Shown here: positions 25,813 through 32,758 of the stretch, piece by piece
Position numbering within the stretch: the stretch's first letter is position 1
How the letters are laid out: every line of letters begins with the position of its first letter
NCBI GenBank assembly: GCA_028685815.1
Contig: JAQUDG010000013.1
Span: 1-36,802 of the forward strand
Direction of reading: 5' to 3'
Source of the DNA: Desulfuromonas sp.
GTDB lineage: Bacteria; Desulfobacterota; Desulfuromonadia; Desulfuromonadales; Desulfuromonadaceae
Length of the DNA: 36,802 nucleotides
Made by a program: the position numbers and the translations under genes
Notes under the pieces: generated by a model
Databases searched by the model: none
What the model saw: the letters and a program-made list of their open reading frames with translations, nothing else
What the model was told of the DNA's origin: nothing

Positions 25813-25925
25813 GGTAAACTCCTTTAGCTAAAAGGCCCGGCATTGGGCCATTTAAAGAAGTTATACCCTGAAGTTTCAATAGTTAGGGATTGGAATTTGA
25901 TTTTTCCCGCCGCGATAGCGGCTTA

Positions 25926-26032
25926 GTTCAACAATCTAATCAACGCGGACGGAATATACGTCTGCTATTTAATTCGAATAATTTGGTAGTATGCGTAAGC
26001 TAGTCTGCCGCCGGTTATCAAAAACGTTATAA
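25926..26032 (+). other. attC-like site before the CBASS cassette
   Basis: R' GTTATAA (26026) opens the CBASS cassette. Upstream, GTTCAAC (25926) pairs in 6 of 7 positions with GTTGGAC at 23646, the start of the position that holds the IS91-type element. The centre contains GCGGACG-gaatata-CGTCTGC, which is less attC-like than the others. R' is well supported, the rest moderately. Confidence 0.55.
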
Positions 26033-26046
26033 GCAAGGAGTTCTAT

Positions 26047-26928
26047 TTGAGCATCAGTGACAAGTTCTCAAATTTTTGTACCGCCTTACGAATGAGCGAT
26101 ACAACTGTTTCGAATGTTCGTTATAGAGCAAAACAGATCACCAAAAGAGTTAATTCTGATTTTCGCGGGATCGACTCTGATACTAGGTACAGTTTATTTG
26201 TCGGTTCTTATGGTAGAGGTACTGATATTCATGTCAGTGACATCGATATGATTGTCGAGCTGCCATTCTCTGAGTATGAGAAATATGACAAATACAATGG
26301 AAATGGCCAGTCTGCGCTTATTCAAGCGGTAAAAGATTCAATAAAGAGAACCTACTCAACTACTCATGTGAGTGGTGATGGTCAAGTTGTAAAGCTGAAT
26401 TTCAATGACGGAATCTGCTACGAAATTGTCCCTGGTTTCATTAATAAAGATGGATCAAGTTATACCTATCCAGATAGTAACAACGGTGGTTCATGGAAAG
26501 TAACTAAACCACGTGAAGAAATTTCAGAGATCACAAGCGCGAATAATTCGTGGAATAAAAACCTAAAACGTCTGTGCCGTATGGCGCGGGCATGGAAAGA
26601 TAAGTGGGATGTGCCTATGGGAGGCCTTCTTATCGATACGCTCGCTTACAACTTCTTGAAGCAGTGGGAATACAAGGATAAATCCTATATTTATTACGAC
26701 TGGTTGACGCGAGACTTTTTCGAATATCTAAAGAATCAAGACCCAGGAAAAAATTACTGGCTTGCGCCCGGCAGTTCTCAATATGTGTGGCGAAAAGGCG
26801 CATTCGAATACAAGGCGCTCCGGTGCTACAACATTTCTAAAGAAGCGCTACAGTACGAAGAAGATAAAATGCCGTATTCAGCAAATCAAAAGTGGCGAGA
26901 AATCTATGGATCAAAATTCCCTTCCTAA
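26047..26928 (+). CDS. CBASS cyclic-oligonucleotide synthase (CD-NTase, SMODS domain)
   Basis: The 293-residue protein is a cGAS/DncV-like nucleotidyltransferase that should make a cyclic di- or oligonucleotide signal on phage infection. The Pol-beta active site is GSYGRGT at 53-59 with the two metal-binding Asp in SDIDMIV (65 and 67) and a third acidic residue in CYEIVPGF (Glu126). The later helices, NLKRLCRMARAWK and GGLLIDTLAYNFL, are typical of SMODS-type CD-NTases. It starts with TTG at 26047 after AAGGAG, 20 bases into its cassette. The effector gene overlaps its last 23 bases. The product nucleotide cannot be predicted from this window. I am confident in the family. Confidence 0.9.
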   Translation: MSISDKFSNFCTALRMSDTTVSNVRYRAKQITKRVNSDFRGIDSDTRYSLFVGSYGRGTDIHVSDIDMIVELPFSEYEKYDKYNGNGQSALIQAVKDSIKRTYSTTHVSGDGQVVKLNFNDGICYEIVPGFINKDGSSYTYPDSNNGGSWKVTKPREEISEITSANNSWNKNLKRLCRMARAWKDKWDVPMGGLLIDTLAYNFLKQWEYKDKSYIYYDWLTRDFFEYLKNQDPGKNYWLAPGSSQYVWRKGAFEYKALRCYNISKEALQYEEDKMPYSANQKWREIYGSKFPS

Positions 26929-27481
26929 TGTGTTAGAAGAACAGCTACGAGAGTGTTTTGGTCGTGTCGCTTGGTCACATAAAACACACGAAAAATGCTC
27001 CGACATACTGAATACTCGGCTTAACCGTATAAAGCTCTGGCAGATCATACTGTCGGCAATTACAACAACGGGAATTATCGCTGCTGTTTTTGGTGAGTCT
27101 AAGGAAATAGGCATTCTTTCAGCAGTACTGTCTTTTGTTCTGACCGTTTTAAACACCTATGTAAAACAATATGATCTTGGTGGTTTGGCCCAGAAGCATG
27201 CAGATGCAGCAGTAGACCTGTGGAATATGAGGGAATCTTATCTTTCTCTCTTAACAGATATAAGGTCTGGTTGCGTAGAAATTGATGAAATAAGAAAGAA
27301 CAGAGACGATCTTCAGGATAACCTATTGGAAATATATAGGGGCTCCCCTAGAACTATTGCTAAAGCCTACAAAGAAGCTACGAAAGCTTTAAAAAAGCTC
27401 GAAGAGCTAACTTTTAGCGATACAGAAATAGATGCTATTTTACCGAAAGCTCTACGGAAGTCTGAGCGCAATGGCTTATAA
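26906..27481 (+). CDS. SLATT-domain two-TM effector of the CBASS module
   Basis: The 191-residue protein has two close membrane helices (about 43-62 and 67-86, ILSAITTTGIIAA and LSAVLSFVLTVLN) set between helical cytoplasmic parts. The stretch QYDLGGLAQKHADAAVDLWN followed by YLSLLTDI is typical of SLATT domains (SMODS and SLOG-associating two-TM effectors), which are thought to open the inner membrane when the partner signal binds. I start it at ATG 26906, inside the end of the synthase gene; the track start at 26762 is a shadow of that gene. Synthase plus SLATT with no Cap2 or Cap3 genes is a minimal type I layout. Its stop codon overlaps the attC. Confidence 0.87.
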   Translation: MDQNSLPNVLEEQLRECFGRVAWSHKTHEKCSDILNTRLNRIKLWQIILSAITTTGIIAAVFGESKEIGILSAVLSFVLTVLNTYVKQYDLGGLAQKHADAAVDLWNMRESYLSLLTDIRSGCVEIDEIRKNRDDLQDNLLEIYRGSPRTIAKAYKEATKALKKLEELTFSDTEIDAILPKALRKSERNGL

Positions 27482-27539
27482 CAAGGCGCTGCTGCCGGAC
27501 AAATTCTCCGCTGCGCTCCAAATTTGCCGCAGAGCGCGG
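27476..27539 (+). other. Incomplete attC of the CBASS cassette, R' replaced
   Basis: R'' with its flank, GCTTATAAC (27474-27482), is the perfect complement of the cassette start GTTATAAGC at 26026. The arms gctgccggacaaatt and aatttgccgcagagcg follow as usual. Right where the final GTT should appear, after gagcgcG, the sequence changes to the 3'-truncated integrase gene. The site has lost the TTRRRY half of its R' box. Confidence 0.85.
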
Positions 27540-28072
27540 CATTCCACAGCCAGGTAGGTCAAAAAATCTCTGACCTCGGTGGGTGTAAGAATATGTGCAT
27601 CGCGGCTTTTTACAAACGTCTGGAACTTGCGTATCCAACTGCGATAGCTCTGCAACGTCCTTTTTGAATAATGGCGAACTTTGATCTCTTCTTCCAGTTT
27701 TGCGTAAATCCAGCGCCAGTCTTTTCCGGTATACGACTGCGCCTTCGTGCCCGTCGGTGTCTCCTCCTTCTGCATTGCAGGCAACGAAAGCGTTTTATTC
27801 TGCTTCCTTTCTTTTGTCGCCAACATCTGAAGATACACTTCGACCGCTTCCTGAGCCTGCACGCGGAGTTTTTGTGGTTGCCCTTTGTCCGAAAGTTTTT
27901 GCACAAATAGCTGCAGGCTGGCGGGATCCGAATAAGGGTGTCGGTATTTATGGCAAAAGTCCACGTAGAACCGCAGCCATTTCCGGAAATGGCTCTGCAG
28001 GGGGGCCGGAACACCGCACTTTACCATGTGGGCATTAAAGGCCTGAGTGAGCTTTTCAGGGAGTGCTATCAT
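27540..28072 (-). pseudogene. intI: Integron integrase IntI, N-terminal part only
   Basis: IntI is the tyrosine recombinase that inserts and excises gene cassettes. About 177 native residues remain. They include an extra N-terminal region (MIALPEKLTQAFNAHMVKCG) found in the long integrases of some proteobacterial integrons, and the core-binding domain with DWRWIYAKLEEEIKVRHYSK then VRDFLTYLAVE. The whole catalytic domain (R, H, R and Tyr) is missing. The last 20 or so residues of the track ORF (CRALRQIWSAAEN) are antisense attC sequence. The gene points away from the second array, the normal layout. It cannot be active. Confidence 0.85.
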
Positions 28073-28201
28073 GAATGTTTATAATATTCTTTAGCATGAG
28101 AAATAAGATGTTATGCAGTTAGGCTAGAACCATAGCATATGAATAAGTGTTGGCAAACTATAAGCGACGCGTTATGTTATGCAGGTTTTTATAATTACTT
28201 G
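28073..28201 (+). promoter_or_regulatory. attI region and cassette promoter of the second array
   Basis: The gap between intI and the first cassette of array 2 should hold attI, the intI promoter and the cassette promoter Pc. The insertion point is G^TTATGAGT at 28201, proven by the matching R'' ACTCATAAC at the end of that cassette. Just upstream lies gcgacgcgttatgttatgc, another GTTAT-containing stretch that may be a further integrase-binding site. Pc elements cannot be fixed with certainty (ttggcaaactata... is a candidate region). Confidence 0.6.
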
Positions 28202-28225
28202 TTATGAGTTAAAAGGAGTTATTAG

Positions 28226-28921
28226 TTGACTGAGATATTGGACTTTCTTAAACAGAATTCAGAAGCATTGACGGTAATATTTACTGCTGTTGTTACTTTA
28301 TCTACCGTCTTCTATGCCATCCTTACTGGACTCCTCGTTTCCGAAACTAGAAAAATGAGGGAAGTACAAACGGAGCCAAAAATACATATCACAATCGACA
28401 GCTTTGAATTTGCTATTCATATAATTCGGCTAAATATCCAAAACATTGGATTGGGTCCAGCTAGTGATCTGCAATTTGAACCTGCCGTCATAGAAGGCGG
28501 AGAGCCAGCAGAGAAGCTTCTTGGTGAGTTTACCGAGTCTAATTTCTTTAAAACAGGCCTTCGTCACTTTGGCCCTGGTCAGAATATCTACTCTACTTAT
28601 ACCCAAACGACAGAAGATTTCGAAGGAAAATCTTCTTCTATTTTGTCTTTCAAGCTTAGTTACAAAAGTGCGACGGGCAAAAAGTATACCGAAGAAATAA
28701 TTCTGGATATGAGTGAACTTAAAGGTCGCTATCAACTAGGTAAGCCAAGTTTATACGCCATCGCCCAGAGTATAGAAAAAATGCAAAAAGATATTGGCCA
28801 TGTTGTAAGCGGGTTCAAGCGTGTAAAAACAGACGTGTACTCTAGCGACGACCGAAGGGTGGAAAGAGAAGAAATGGAGAAACGGTTTGCAAAGCCGAAG
28901 GCGCAGCGTGAAAACTCATAA
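28226..28921 (+). CDS. Array 2 cassette A: single-TM hypothetical protein
   Basis: The 231-residue product starts with TTG behind AAGGAG. One membrane helix spans about residues 15-38 (LTVIFTAVVTLSTVFYAIL), then comes a soluble domain of about 180 residues with strands (PKIHITIDSFEFAIHIIRLNI, DLQFEPAVI, SILSFKLSYKS) resembling an immunoglobulin-like sandwich, and a charged tail. Proteins of this layout are common unnamed integron cargo. No function can be assigned. It is the first cassette after attI and so should be the best expressed in the second array. Confidence 0.6.
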   Translation: MTEILDFLKQNSEALTVIFTAVVTLSTVFYAILTGLLVSETRKMREVQTEPKIHITIDSFEFAIHIIRLNIQNIGLGPASDLQFEPAVIEGGEPAEKLLGEFTESNFFKTGLRHFGPGQNIYSTYTQTTEDFEGKSSSILSFKLSYKSATGKKYTEEIILDMSELKGRYQLGKPSLYAIAQSIEKMQKDIGHVVSGFKRVKTDVYSSDDRRVEREEMEKRFAKPKAQRENS

Positions 28922-28987
28922 CAAGTTGCTGCACACGGATAAATTACTCGCTACGCTCATAATTTACCGGTGAGCAAAGCGTTACAC
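28916..28987 (+). other. attC site of cassette A
   Basis: R'' TCATAAC (28916) overlaps the stop codon, R' is GTTACAC (28981), and gctgcacacggataaatta pairs with taatttaccggtgagcaaagc. R'' with its flank (ACTCATAAC) is the exact complement of the cassette start at 28201. The overall sequence is similar to the broken CBASS attC. Confidence 0.88.
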
Positions 28988-29002
28988 CTCACTAACTTAG
29001 CC

Positions 29003-29031
29003 TTGAGCTTTGTACGGCAATGCCGTATATT
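29003..29031 (+). promoter_or_regulatory. Promoter with palindromic operator for higBA
   Basis: TTGAGC (29003) and TATATT (29026) are -35 and -10 elements with a 17-base spacer, and the spacer and -10 edge hold the perfect palindrome TACGGCA-A-TGCCGTA. The expected start of the transcript is at or next to the ATG at 29038, which suggests a leaderless message. The palindrome is a natural site for repression by the HigA antitoxin. Confidence 0.7.
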
Positions 29032-29037
29032 TTAGCT

Positions 29038-29349
29038 ATGCTATTCATTGAAACCTCAACATTCACCAAGCTGTTGCCGAGCTACCTCACGGACGAAGAA
29101 TATCGTGGGCTGCAAACATACCTTTTGAAGAAGCCTGATGCTGGAGACCTCATCAAAGGTTCTGGTGGTGTTCGTAAGGTTCGTTGGGCACCCGCCGGAT
29201 CGGGCAAGAGTGGCGGCATTCGAGCAATTTATTATTGGAAGAAGTCTGACCACGAAGTATGGATGCTGACGTTGTACAGTAAATCTGAGCGTGCCTCGAT
29301 TCCTGGGCATATGCTCAAACAGATAGCGGAGGCCATCAAAAATGAGTGA
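29038..29349 (+). CDS. higB: HigB2-like toxin (RelE/ParE superfamily)
   Basis: The 103-residue product matches the HigB2 type known from Vibrio integrons: MLFIETSTFTKLLPSYL, LTDEEYRGLQTYLL, then GSGGVRKVRWAPAGSGKSGGIRAIYYW and LTLYSKSERAS. These toxins cut mRNA on the ribosome. The track starts at 29020, but that ATG is in the operator and upstream of the likely transcription start, so 29038 is the better choice. It overlaps the antitoxin gene by 8 bases (ATGAGTGA). The toxin gene comes first, as is normal for higBA. Confidence 0.88.
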   Translation: MLFIETSTFTKLLPSYLTDEEYRGLQTYLLKKPDAGDLIKGSGGVRKVRWAPAGSGKSGGIRAIYYWKKSDHEVWMLTLYSKSERASIPGHMLKQIAEAIKNE

Positions 29350-29629
29350 TAGAAATCTTGGTGCGGAAATCCTTGCTGGGCTTGATGAGATCAAACAGTT
29401 CAAAAAGGGCAAGCTGGCGCTGCGAACTCATGAATTGTCCGAGCCCTCAGCGCCGCAGGTTATTCGGCTGAAACTAAAGATGTCTCAGTCTGCCTTTGCT
29501 GGTCTGATGGGGGTCAGCGTGCGCACGTTGCAAGACTGGGAACAAGGGCGTAGAGAACCACAAGGCCCTGCAGTCGCGTTGTTGCGTATAGCAGAACAAC
29601 ATCCGGAAGTTTTTAGCCAGCTACACTGA
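29342..29629 (+). CDS. higA: HigA2-like antitoxin, helix-turn-helix
   Basis: The 95-residue antitoxin has a short N-terminal part that likely wraps the toxin (MSDRNLGAEILAGLDEIKQF then KLALRTHEL) and an XRE-type helix-turn-helix at about residues 45-80: KMSQSAFAGLMGVSVRTLQDWEQGRREP. It should neutralise HigB and repress the operon through the palindrome at the promoter. In an integron the pair also stabilises the array against cassette loss. Intact and of usual length. Confidence 0.9.
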   Translation: MSDRNLGAEILAGLDEIKQFKKGKLALRTHELSEPSAPQVIRLKLKMSQSAFAGLMGVSVRTLQDWEQGRREPQGPAVALLRIAEQHPEVFSQLH

Positions 29630-29641
29630 GCATGCTGCGAG

Positions 29642-29730
29642 GTGTAACCAAACGGTCAACCGGAACCAAAAGCCTTCTGCTTTTGGTTCCCTTCGCTGGC
29701 GCTCCGGTGCTGGTTACCTAAGCGTTAAGC
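29642..29730 (+). other. attC site of the higBA cassette
   Basis: R'' GTGTAAC (29642) and R' GTTAAGC (29724). The arms ccggaaccaaaagc and gcttttggttcc make a long perfect stem. R'' with its flank (AGGTGTAAC) is the exact complement of the cassette start at 28981. Confidence 0.88.
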
Positions 29731-29780
29731 TCAGTTCAATTGCAATGAATAACGCAATTAGTCGAATCAAGTGAGTTGTA

Positions 29781-30188
29781 ATGAACGAATCAAAAGAAAT
29801 AATCGTTGTATCACCAGACCAGTACAAAGATTTAGCGAGAAAACTCTCACACAAAATTTCAAAGGTGCCAGGATGTAATGGTGCATTCTGGAGTATCAAA
29901 CAATTTGGGGACAATGAGTTTCAACTTGGGGGCAACCGCTACGCCATATTTATGGGCAATGCTGACGAAAATTCACTCACAAATGATTTTCTTCCAGTTA
30001 TCACAAATATTAGCAATCAGGCCGGCGCTTGTTACGGGTTTGATGGCACAAAAGCTGTAACATTCGGTGAAGGTAAGCTAGAACAGAAGGAAGCCTTCAA
30101 AGATGTACTTAAGAATAGTGCAGCAATTGCAGCAGGCACGAGTGCCTTCTCAACTGTTGGCGCCGGTATAGCGGTTATGTCCGTATAG
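29781..30188 (+). CDS. Array 2 cassette C: hypothetical protein, attC missing
   Basis: The 135-residue product has a soluble N-terminal part (IIVVSPDQYKDLARKLSHK, then FWSIKQFGDNEFQLGGNRYAIFMG) and a C-terminal hydrophobic, Ala/Gly-rich stretch (NSAAIAAGTSAFSTVGAGIAVM) that may be a membrane hairpin or an incomplete one. The IS256 element starts at the stop codon, so the native C-terminus and the attC are probably lost; an R'' matching the cassette start GTTAAGCTC is nowhere downstream. No family is recognised. Confidence 0.5.
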   Translation: MNESKEIIVVSPDQYKDLARKLSHKISKVPGCNGAFWSIKQFGDNEFQLGGNRYAIFMGNADENSLTNDFLPVITNISNQAGACYGFDGTKAVTFGEGKLEQKEAFKDVLKNSAAIAAGTSAFSTVGAGIAVMSV

Positions 30189-31523
30189 TGCTGTAAATTA
30201 ATAAGGCCATCGTGGCCTCAATCCCGTAAGATTGGTGTTAGCAGACATCAACCTAAAACGAGAAAGGAAAGCCACGATGACCGATTATGAGATTACTGTT
30301 CCTGGCAACCTGCTGTCGAGCCTTTTATCCGACAAAAACGGGGTTGCAGCTTTACTCGAAGGAGTACTGAACCAGATTCTAGACGCACAGGCAACAGAAC
30401 AGATCGGTGCTCAGCGTTATGAACGAGCCGAAGAGCGGGTCGCTTACCGCAATGGCTATCGGTCTCGCCAGATCTATACGCGTGTTGGTCCGCTCACTCT
30501 ACGGGTGCCACAGCTGCGTGATGGCCAGTTTTCGACGGAGATCTTTTCACGTTACCAGCGTTCAGAGCAGGCGCTTGTGCTGTCGCTGATGGAGATGGTT
30601 CTGAACGGTGTCTCGACGCGTAAGGTCACCAGAATCACCGAAGAGCTTTGCGGGGCATCGTTTTCCAAATCAACGGTCAGCCAACTTTGTCTGGCCTTGG
30701 ATGGACGGGTGAAGGCGTTTAACGAGCGAGAATTGGGCTCATTTCCGTTTGTCATCGTTGACGCCATGTATTTCAAGGCTCGCGACGGCGATGCGGTACA
30801 ATCCAAAGCCGCGATGATCGCCACCGGCGTCAACAAGCAGGGATATCGTGAGATACTAGGGTTACGCATCGGAGATAGCGAATCGGAGGCATTCTGGCAG
30901 GAGACCTTTCGCTGGCTGAAACAGCGTGGTCTCAGTGACGTTCGCTATGTCGTGTCTGACGACCACAGCGGACTGGTCAATGCATCCCAGCGTTGCTTCC
31001 AGGGAGCCATATGGCAACGGTGTCAGGTCCACTTTATGCGCAATGTGCTCTCGCATACCAGTGCTCGGCACAAAGCAGAAATGGGCGACGGCCTGAAAAG
31101 AATTTTCAGTGCCGAGACCGCCAAAGAGGCACGGCAGCGGTTTGATGAACTAGCAGAGCAGATGGAAAAGAAGGCCGGCAAGGCGATTGATTGCCTTGAA
31201 CAAGGGTTGGAAGACGCTTTGGCCGTTCTGGCGTTACCAGGCAAATATCGCAAGCGCATGAAATCCTCAAATATGCAGGAACGCCTGATCCAAGAGGTTC
31301 GTCGGCGTGAACGCGTCATTCGCATCTTCCCCAACGAAGAATCGGCTGAGCGCCTGATGGGAGCGTTGTTGGCAGAGATCCACGAAGAGTGGCAAGGTCG
31401 GCGTTACTTGGATATGGACGATTTTTTCGATTGGGCGGATCAACAATCCTCTGCAGCACAGATGAGGGCTGCAGCAAACAGCTAGGAAAATTCCAATCAC
31501 GCGGGATGGAATTTTTAGCAACT
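30187..31523 (+). mobile_element. IS256-family element
   Basis: About 1.34 kb with one intact transposase. The terminal regions share related inverted motifs: tgctgtaaatt with caatcccgtaagattgg on the left, and gttgctaaaaatt with atcccgcgtgattgg on the reverse strand at the right. The exact end bases are uncertain by a few positions. It lies between the last cassette and the truncated IS5-type copy, and its insertion removed the end of both or followed their loss. Confidence 0.75.
30277..31485 (+). CDS. IS256-family transposase
   Basis: The 402-residue DDE transposase of the mutator type starts at ATG 30277 (MTDYEITVPG) after AGGAAAG; the track start at 30232 lies in the end region. Visible are RNGYRSRQIYTRVGPLTLRVP, SKSTVSQLC, the catalytic Asp in IVDAMYFKARDGD, the second Asp in VVSDDHSGLVNA and the third acidic region around QERLIQEVRRRERVIRIFP. 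The gene is intact and should be functional. Confidence 0.93.
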   Translation: MTDYEITVPGNLLSSLLSDKNGVAALLEGVLNQILDAQATEQIGAQRYERAEERVAYRNGYRSRQIYTRVGPLTLRVPQLRDGQFSTEIFSRYQRSEQALVLSLMEMVLNGVSTRKVTRITEELCGASFSKSTVSQLCLALDGRVKAFNERELGSFPFVIVDAMYFKARDGDAVQSKAAMIATGVNKQGYREILGLRIGDSESEAFWQETFRWLKQRGLSDVRYVVSDDHSGLVNASQRCFQGAIWQRCQVHFMRNVLSHTSARHKAEMGDGLKRIFSAETAKEARQRFDELAEQMEKKAGKAIDCLEQGLEDALAVLALPGKYRKRMKSSNMQERLIQEVRRRERVIRIFPNEESAERLMGALLAEIHEEWQGRRYLDMDDFFDWADQQSSAAQMRAAANS

Positions 31524-31534
31524 TTTGGACTTGA

Positions 31535-32543
31535 CCTGGTCAAGTGCCCCTTGCAGGGTATGTCCATCATACGGGTTGCCTTCAAGACCCTGGCTACCAA
31601 TGATGAAGCCTTCTTTGTTGGTAGCGCAGATACTGACTTTATTGCCGAATTCGTAGCGCTTATGCGCTTTGCCTTTGCTGATGCAAGACACATGGAGTTC
31701 ATGCAAACTGTAGAGTTTATGACTGTCCTGTTGTTGTTGCTGCAGTAAACGTTTGGCGTGAGTCAGTGAGTTCTTGAGATCTGAGGATACAATGTCGCTC
31801 TTGCGTTCAATATCACGTACTACGCGACCTAGATAGGTCTTAAGGGTTTTGAGCATGCGCCGCATCCGTTTGTACTGTTTGGCATGGGCATAGCGTCCGG
31901 CTTTAAGGGCGGCCTGAGGGCCTTTGCGCTCATAGCTCTGACGTAGTTTAATTCCATGCTTTTGGGCCAGTTTCACCAGGTGCTCTCTGCTGCGGTTTAA
32001 GAGTTTGGCATCTGTCGGATACGTGATGTTCTTGGGCTGTACCGTGGTATCCACACTGACGCGTTCTAAGCTGCGTTTGCTTACTGCACCCGTGGAGATA
32101 CCTACCTTAAGGGTCTGCTGCAAAAGCGTTTCCATGCCGTGATCCTGGATGCGTTTGCGCCATTTACTCAGCCCGCTTCTGGCAATGGGCTTTTCATGCA
32201 CAAAGAATGTTTCACCGCATAGGTACTGCCAGTAGGGATTCTCAGCCCACCGGTTGACTACATCATCTTCACTTAAGGAGTACAGGCTCTGCAGAAGAGT
32301 AAGGCCAACCATCATACGTGTAGGAATTGCAGGTCTACCGGCTTCTGAATACAGGGAACCAAATTCCTGATCCAGATGCTCCCAGTCTATTTGATCTGCA
32401 AGTTTGACCAGAGCGTTGGCTGGATCGCAAATAGCTTCCAGGCGCACCTGGAATAATTCGTCTTGAGCCTGCTTTTGTTGTTTTTTAGGTCGCATAGTTT
32501 TGCCAGAAAATTGAGGGTTAGCAGTTGATTTCTTGCAAAACAT
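31535..32543 (-). pseudogene. IS5-type transposase, C-terminus lost
   Basis: The first 335 or so residues match the intact transposase at 12457-13857 with few changes (for example MFCKKSTAN for MFCKKLVVN and HELHVS for HEPHVS). The frame then ends in junction sequence (DQVKSKSC). The second Asp and the Glu of the catalytic triad are missing, so the product cannot work alone. The intact copy could still act on its remaining right end. Confidence 0.88.
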
Positions 32544-32606
32544 TATACGACATTTTCTATTGTTTTTGTAGCAATGCAGCGCGTTATGTGCTTTTGAACT
32601 ACGGAC
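31535..32606 (-). mobile_element. Truncated second copy of the IS5-type element
   Basis: From cctggtcaagtgccccttgc at 31535 to gaactacggac at 32606 the sequence is nearly identical to 12849-13921. The other 420 or so bases of the element, with the left end, are missing and replaced by the IS256 element. At the junction, ACTTGACC-T-GGTCAAGT forms a 17-base palindrome, half from each side. Confidence 0.88.
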
Positions 32607-32641
32607 GAATTTGACTACCGGAAGAGCAGATAAGAAAGGTT

Positions 32642-32758
32642 GGAAACTCTGAGGTATTGAAATTTACACTGAGTGCCTGGTACCACCTGACTTTTCTCGG
32701 TGTTGACCTTGAGTTTCAAGTCTCTTTCGATAAATCGGGTGAGGCTTTGCATCACCCG
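32642..32758 (-). pseudogene. Group II intron reverse-transcriptase fragment
   Basis: Read on the minus strand in a frame not listed in the track, the segment gives RVMQSLTRFIERDLKLKVN followed by TEKSQVV and QCKF. This is the block after the YADD motif in group II intron reverse transcriptases (usually R-V-M-x-S-hxxFhExxLKLKVNxxKS). Only about 35 residues remain. The fragment is cut by the glycosyltransferase fragment on one side and ends near the IS5-type end on the other. Some group II introns insert beside integron attC sites, which may be why one was here. Confidence 0.7.

Larger units (their letters stand above)
23700..25870 (-). mobile_element. IS91-type (HUH, Y2) element with its own tyrosine recombinase
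   Basis: Two overlapping minus-strand genes, a tyrosine recombinase and an IS91-family transposase, form the element. The ends are estimates: a GGCCC...GGGCC hairpin at 25834-25849 lies at the recombinase side, and palindromic sequence (CCTGCAGG near 23758) at the transposase side. IS91-type elements move by rolling-circle replication and lack inverted repeats, so boundaries cannot be read directly. It sits between the attC at 23592 and an attC-like site at 25926, that is, inside one cassette position. Confidence 0.7.
15613..30188 (+). other. Integron gene-cassette region, two arrays joined
   Basis: Cassettes are recognised by a G^TT junction, a gene or gene pair on the plus strand and an attC-like site. 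The R'' box before the end of a cassette is the reverse complement of the bases that start the same cassette. Examples are GTTAGATTC with AAATCTAAC, GTTAGCTCT with AGAGCTAAC, GTTAGGCTT with AAGCCTAAC, GTTATAAGC with GCTTATAAC, GTTATGAGT with ACTCATAAC and GTTACACCT with AGGTGTAAC. Array 1 runs from 15613 to 27539 and array 2 from 28202 to an IS256 insertion at 30187. A truncated integrase gene and its attI region lie between. Array 1 has no integrase at its left end in this window. Confidence 0.85.

Noticed and set aside
26762-26905. Upstream extension of the SLATT gene in the track
   Set aside because: These 48 residues are the alternative frame of the CD-NTase gene, and a usable start exists at 26906.
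18874-29730. CRISPR array
   Set aside because: The repeated elements are attC-like sites 60-107 bases long, spaced by whole genes and differing in sequence, not short identical repeats with uniform spacers.
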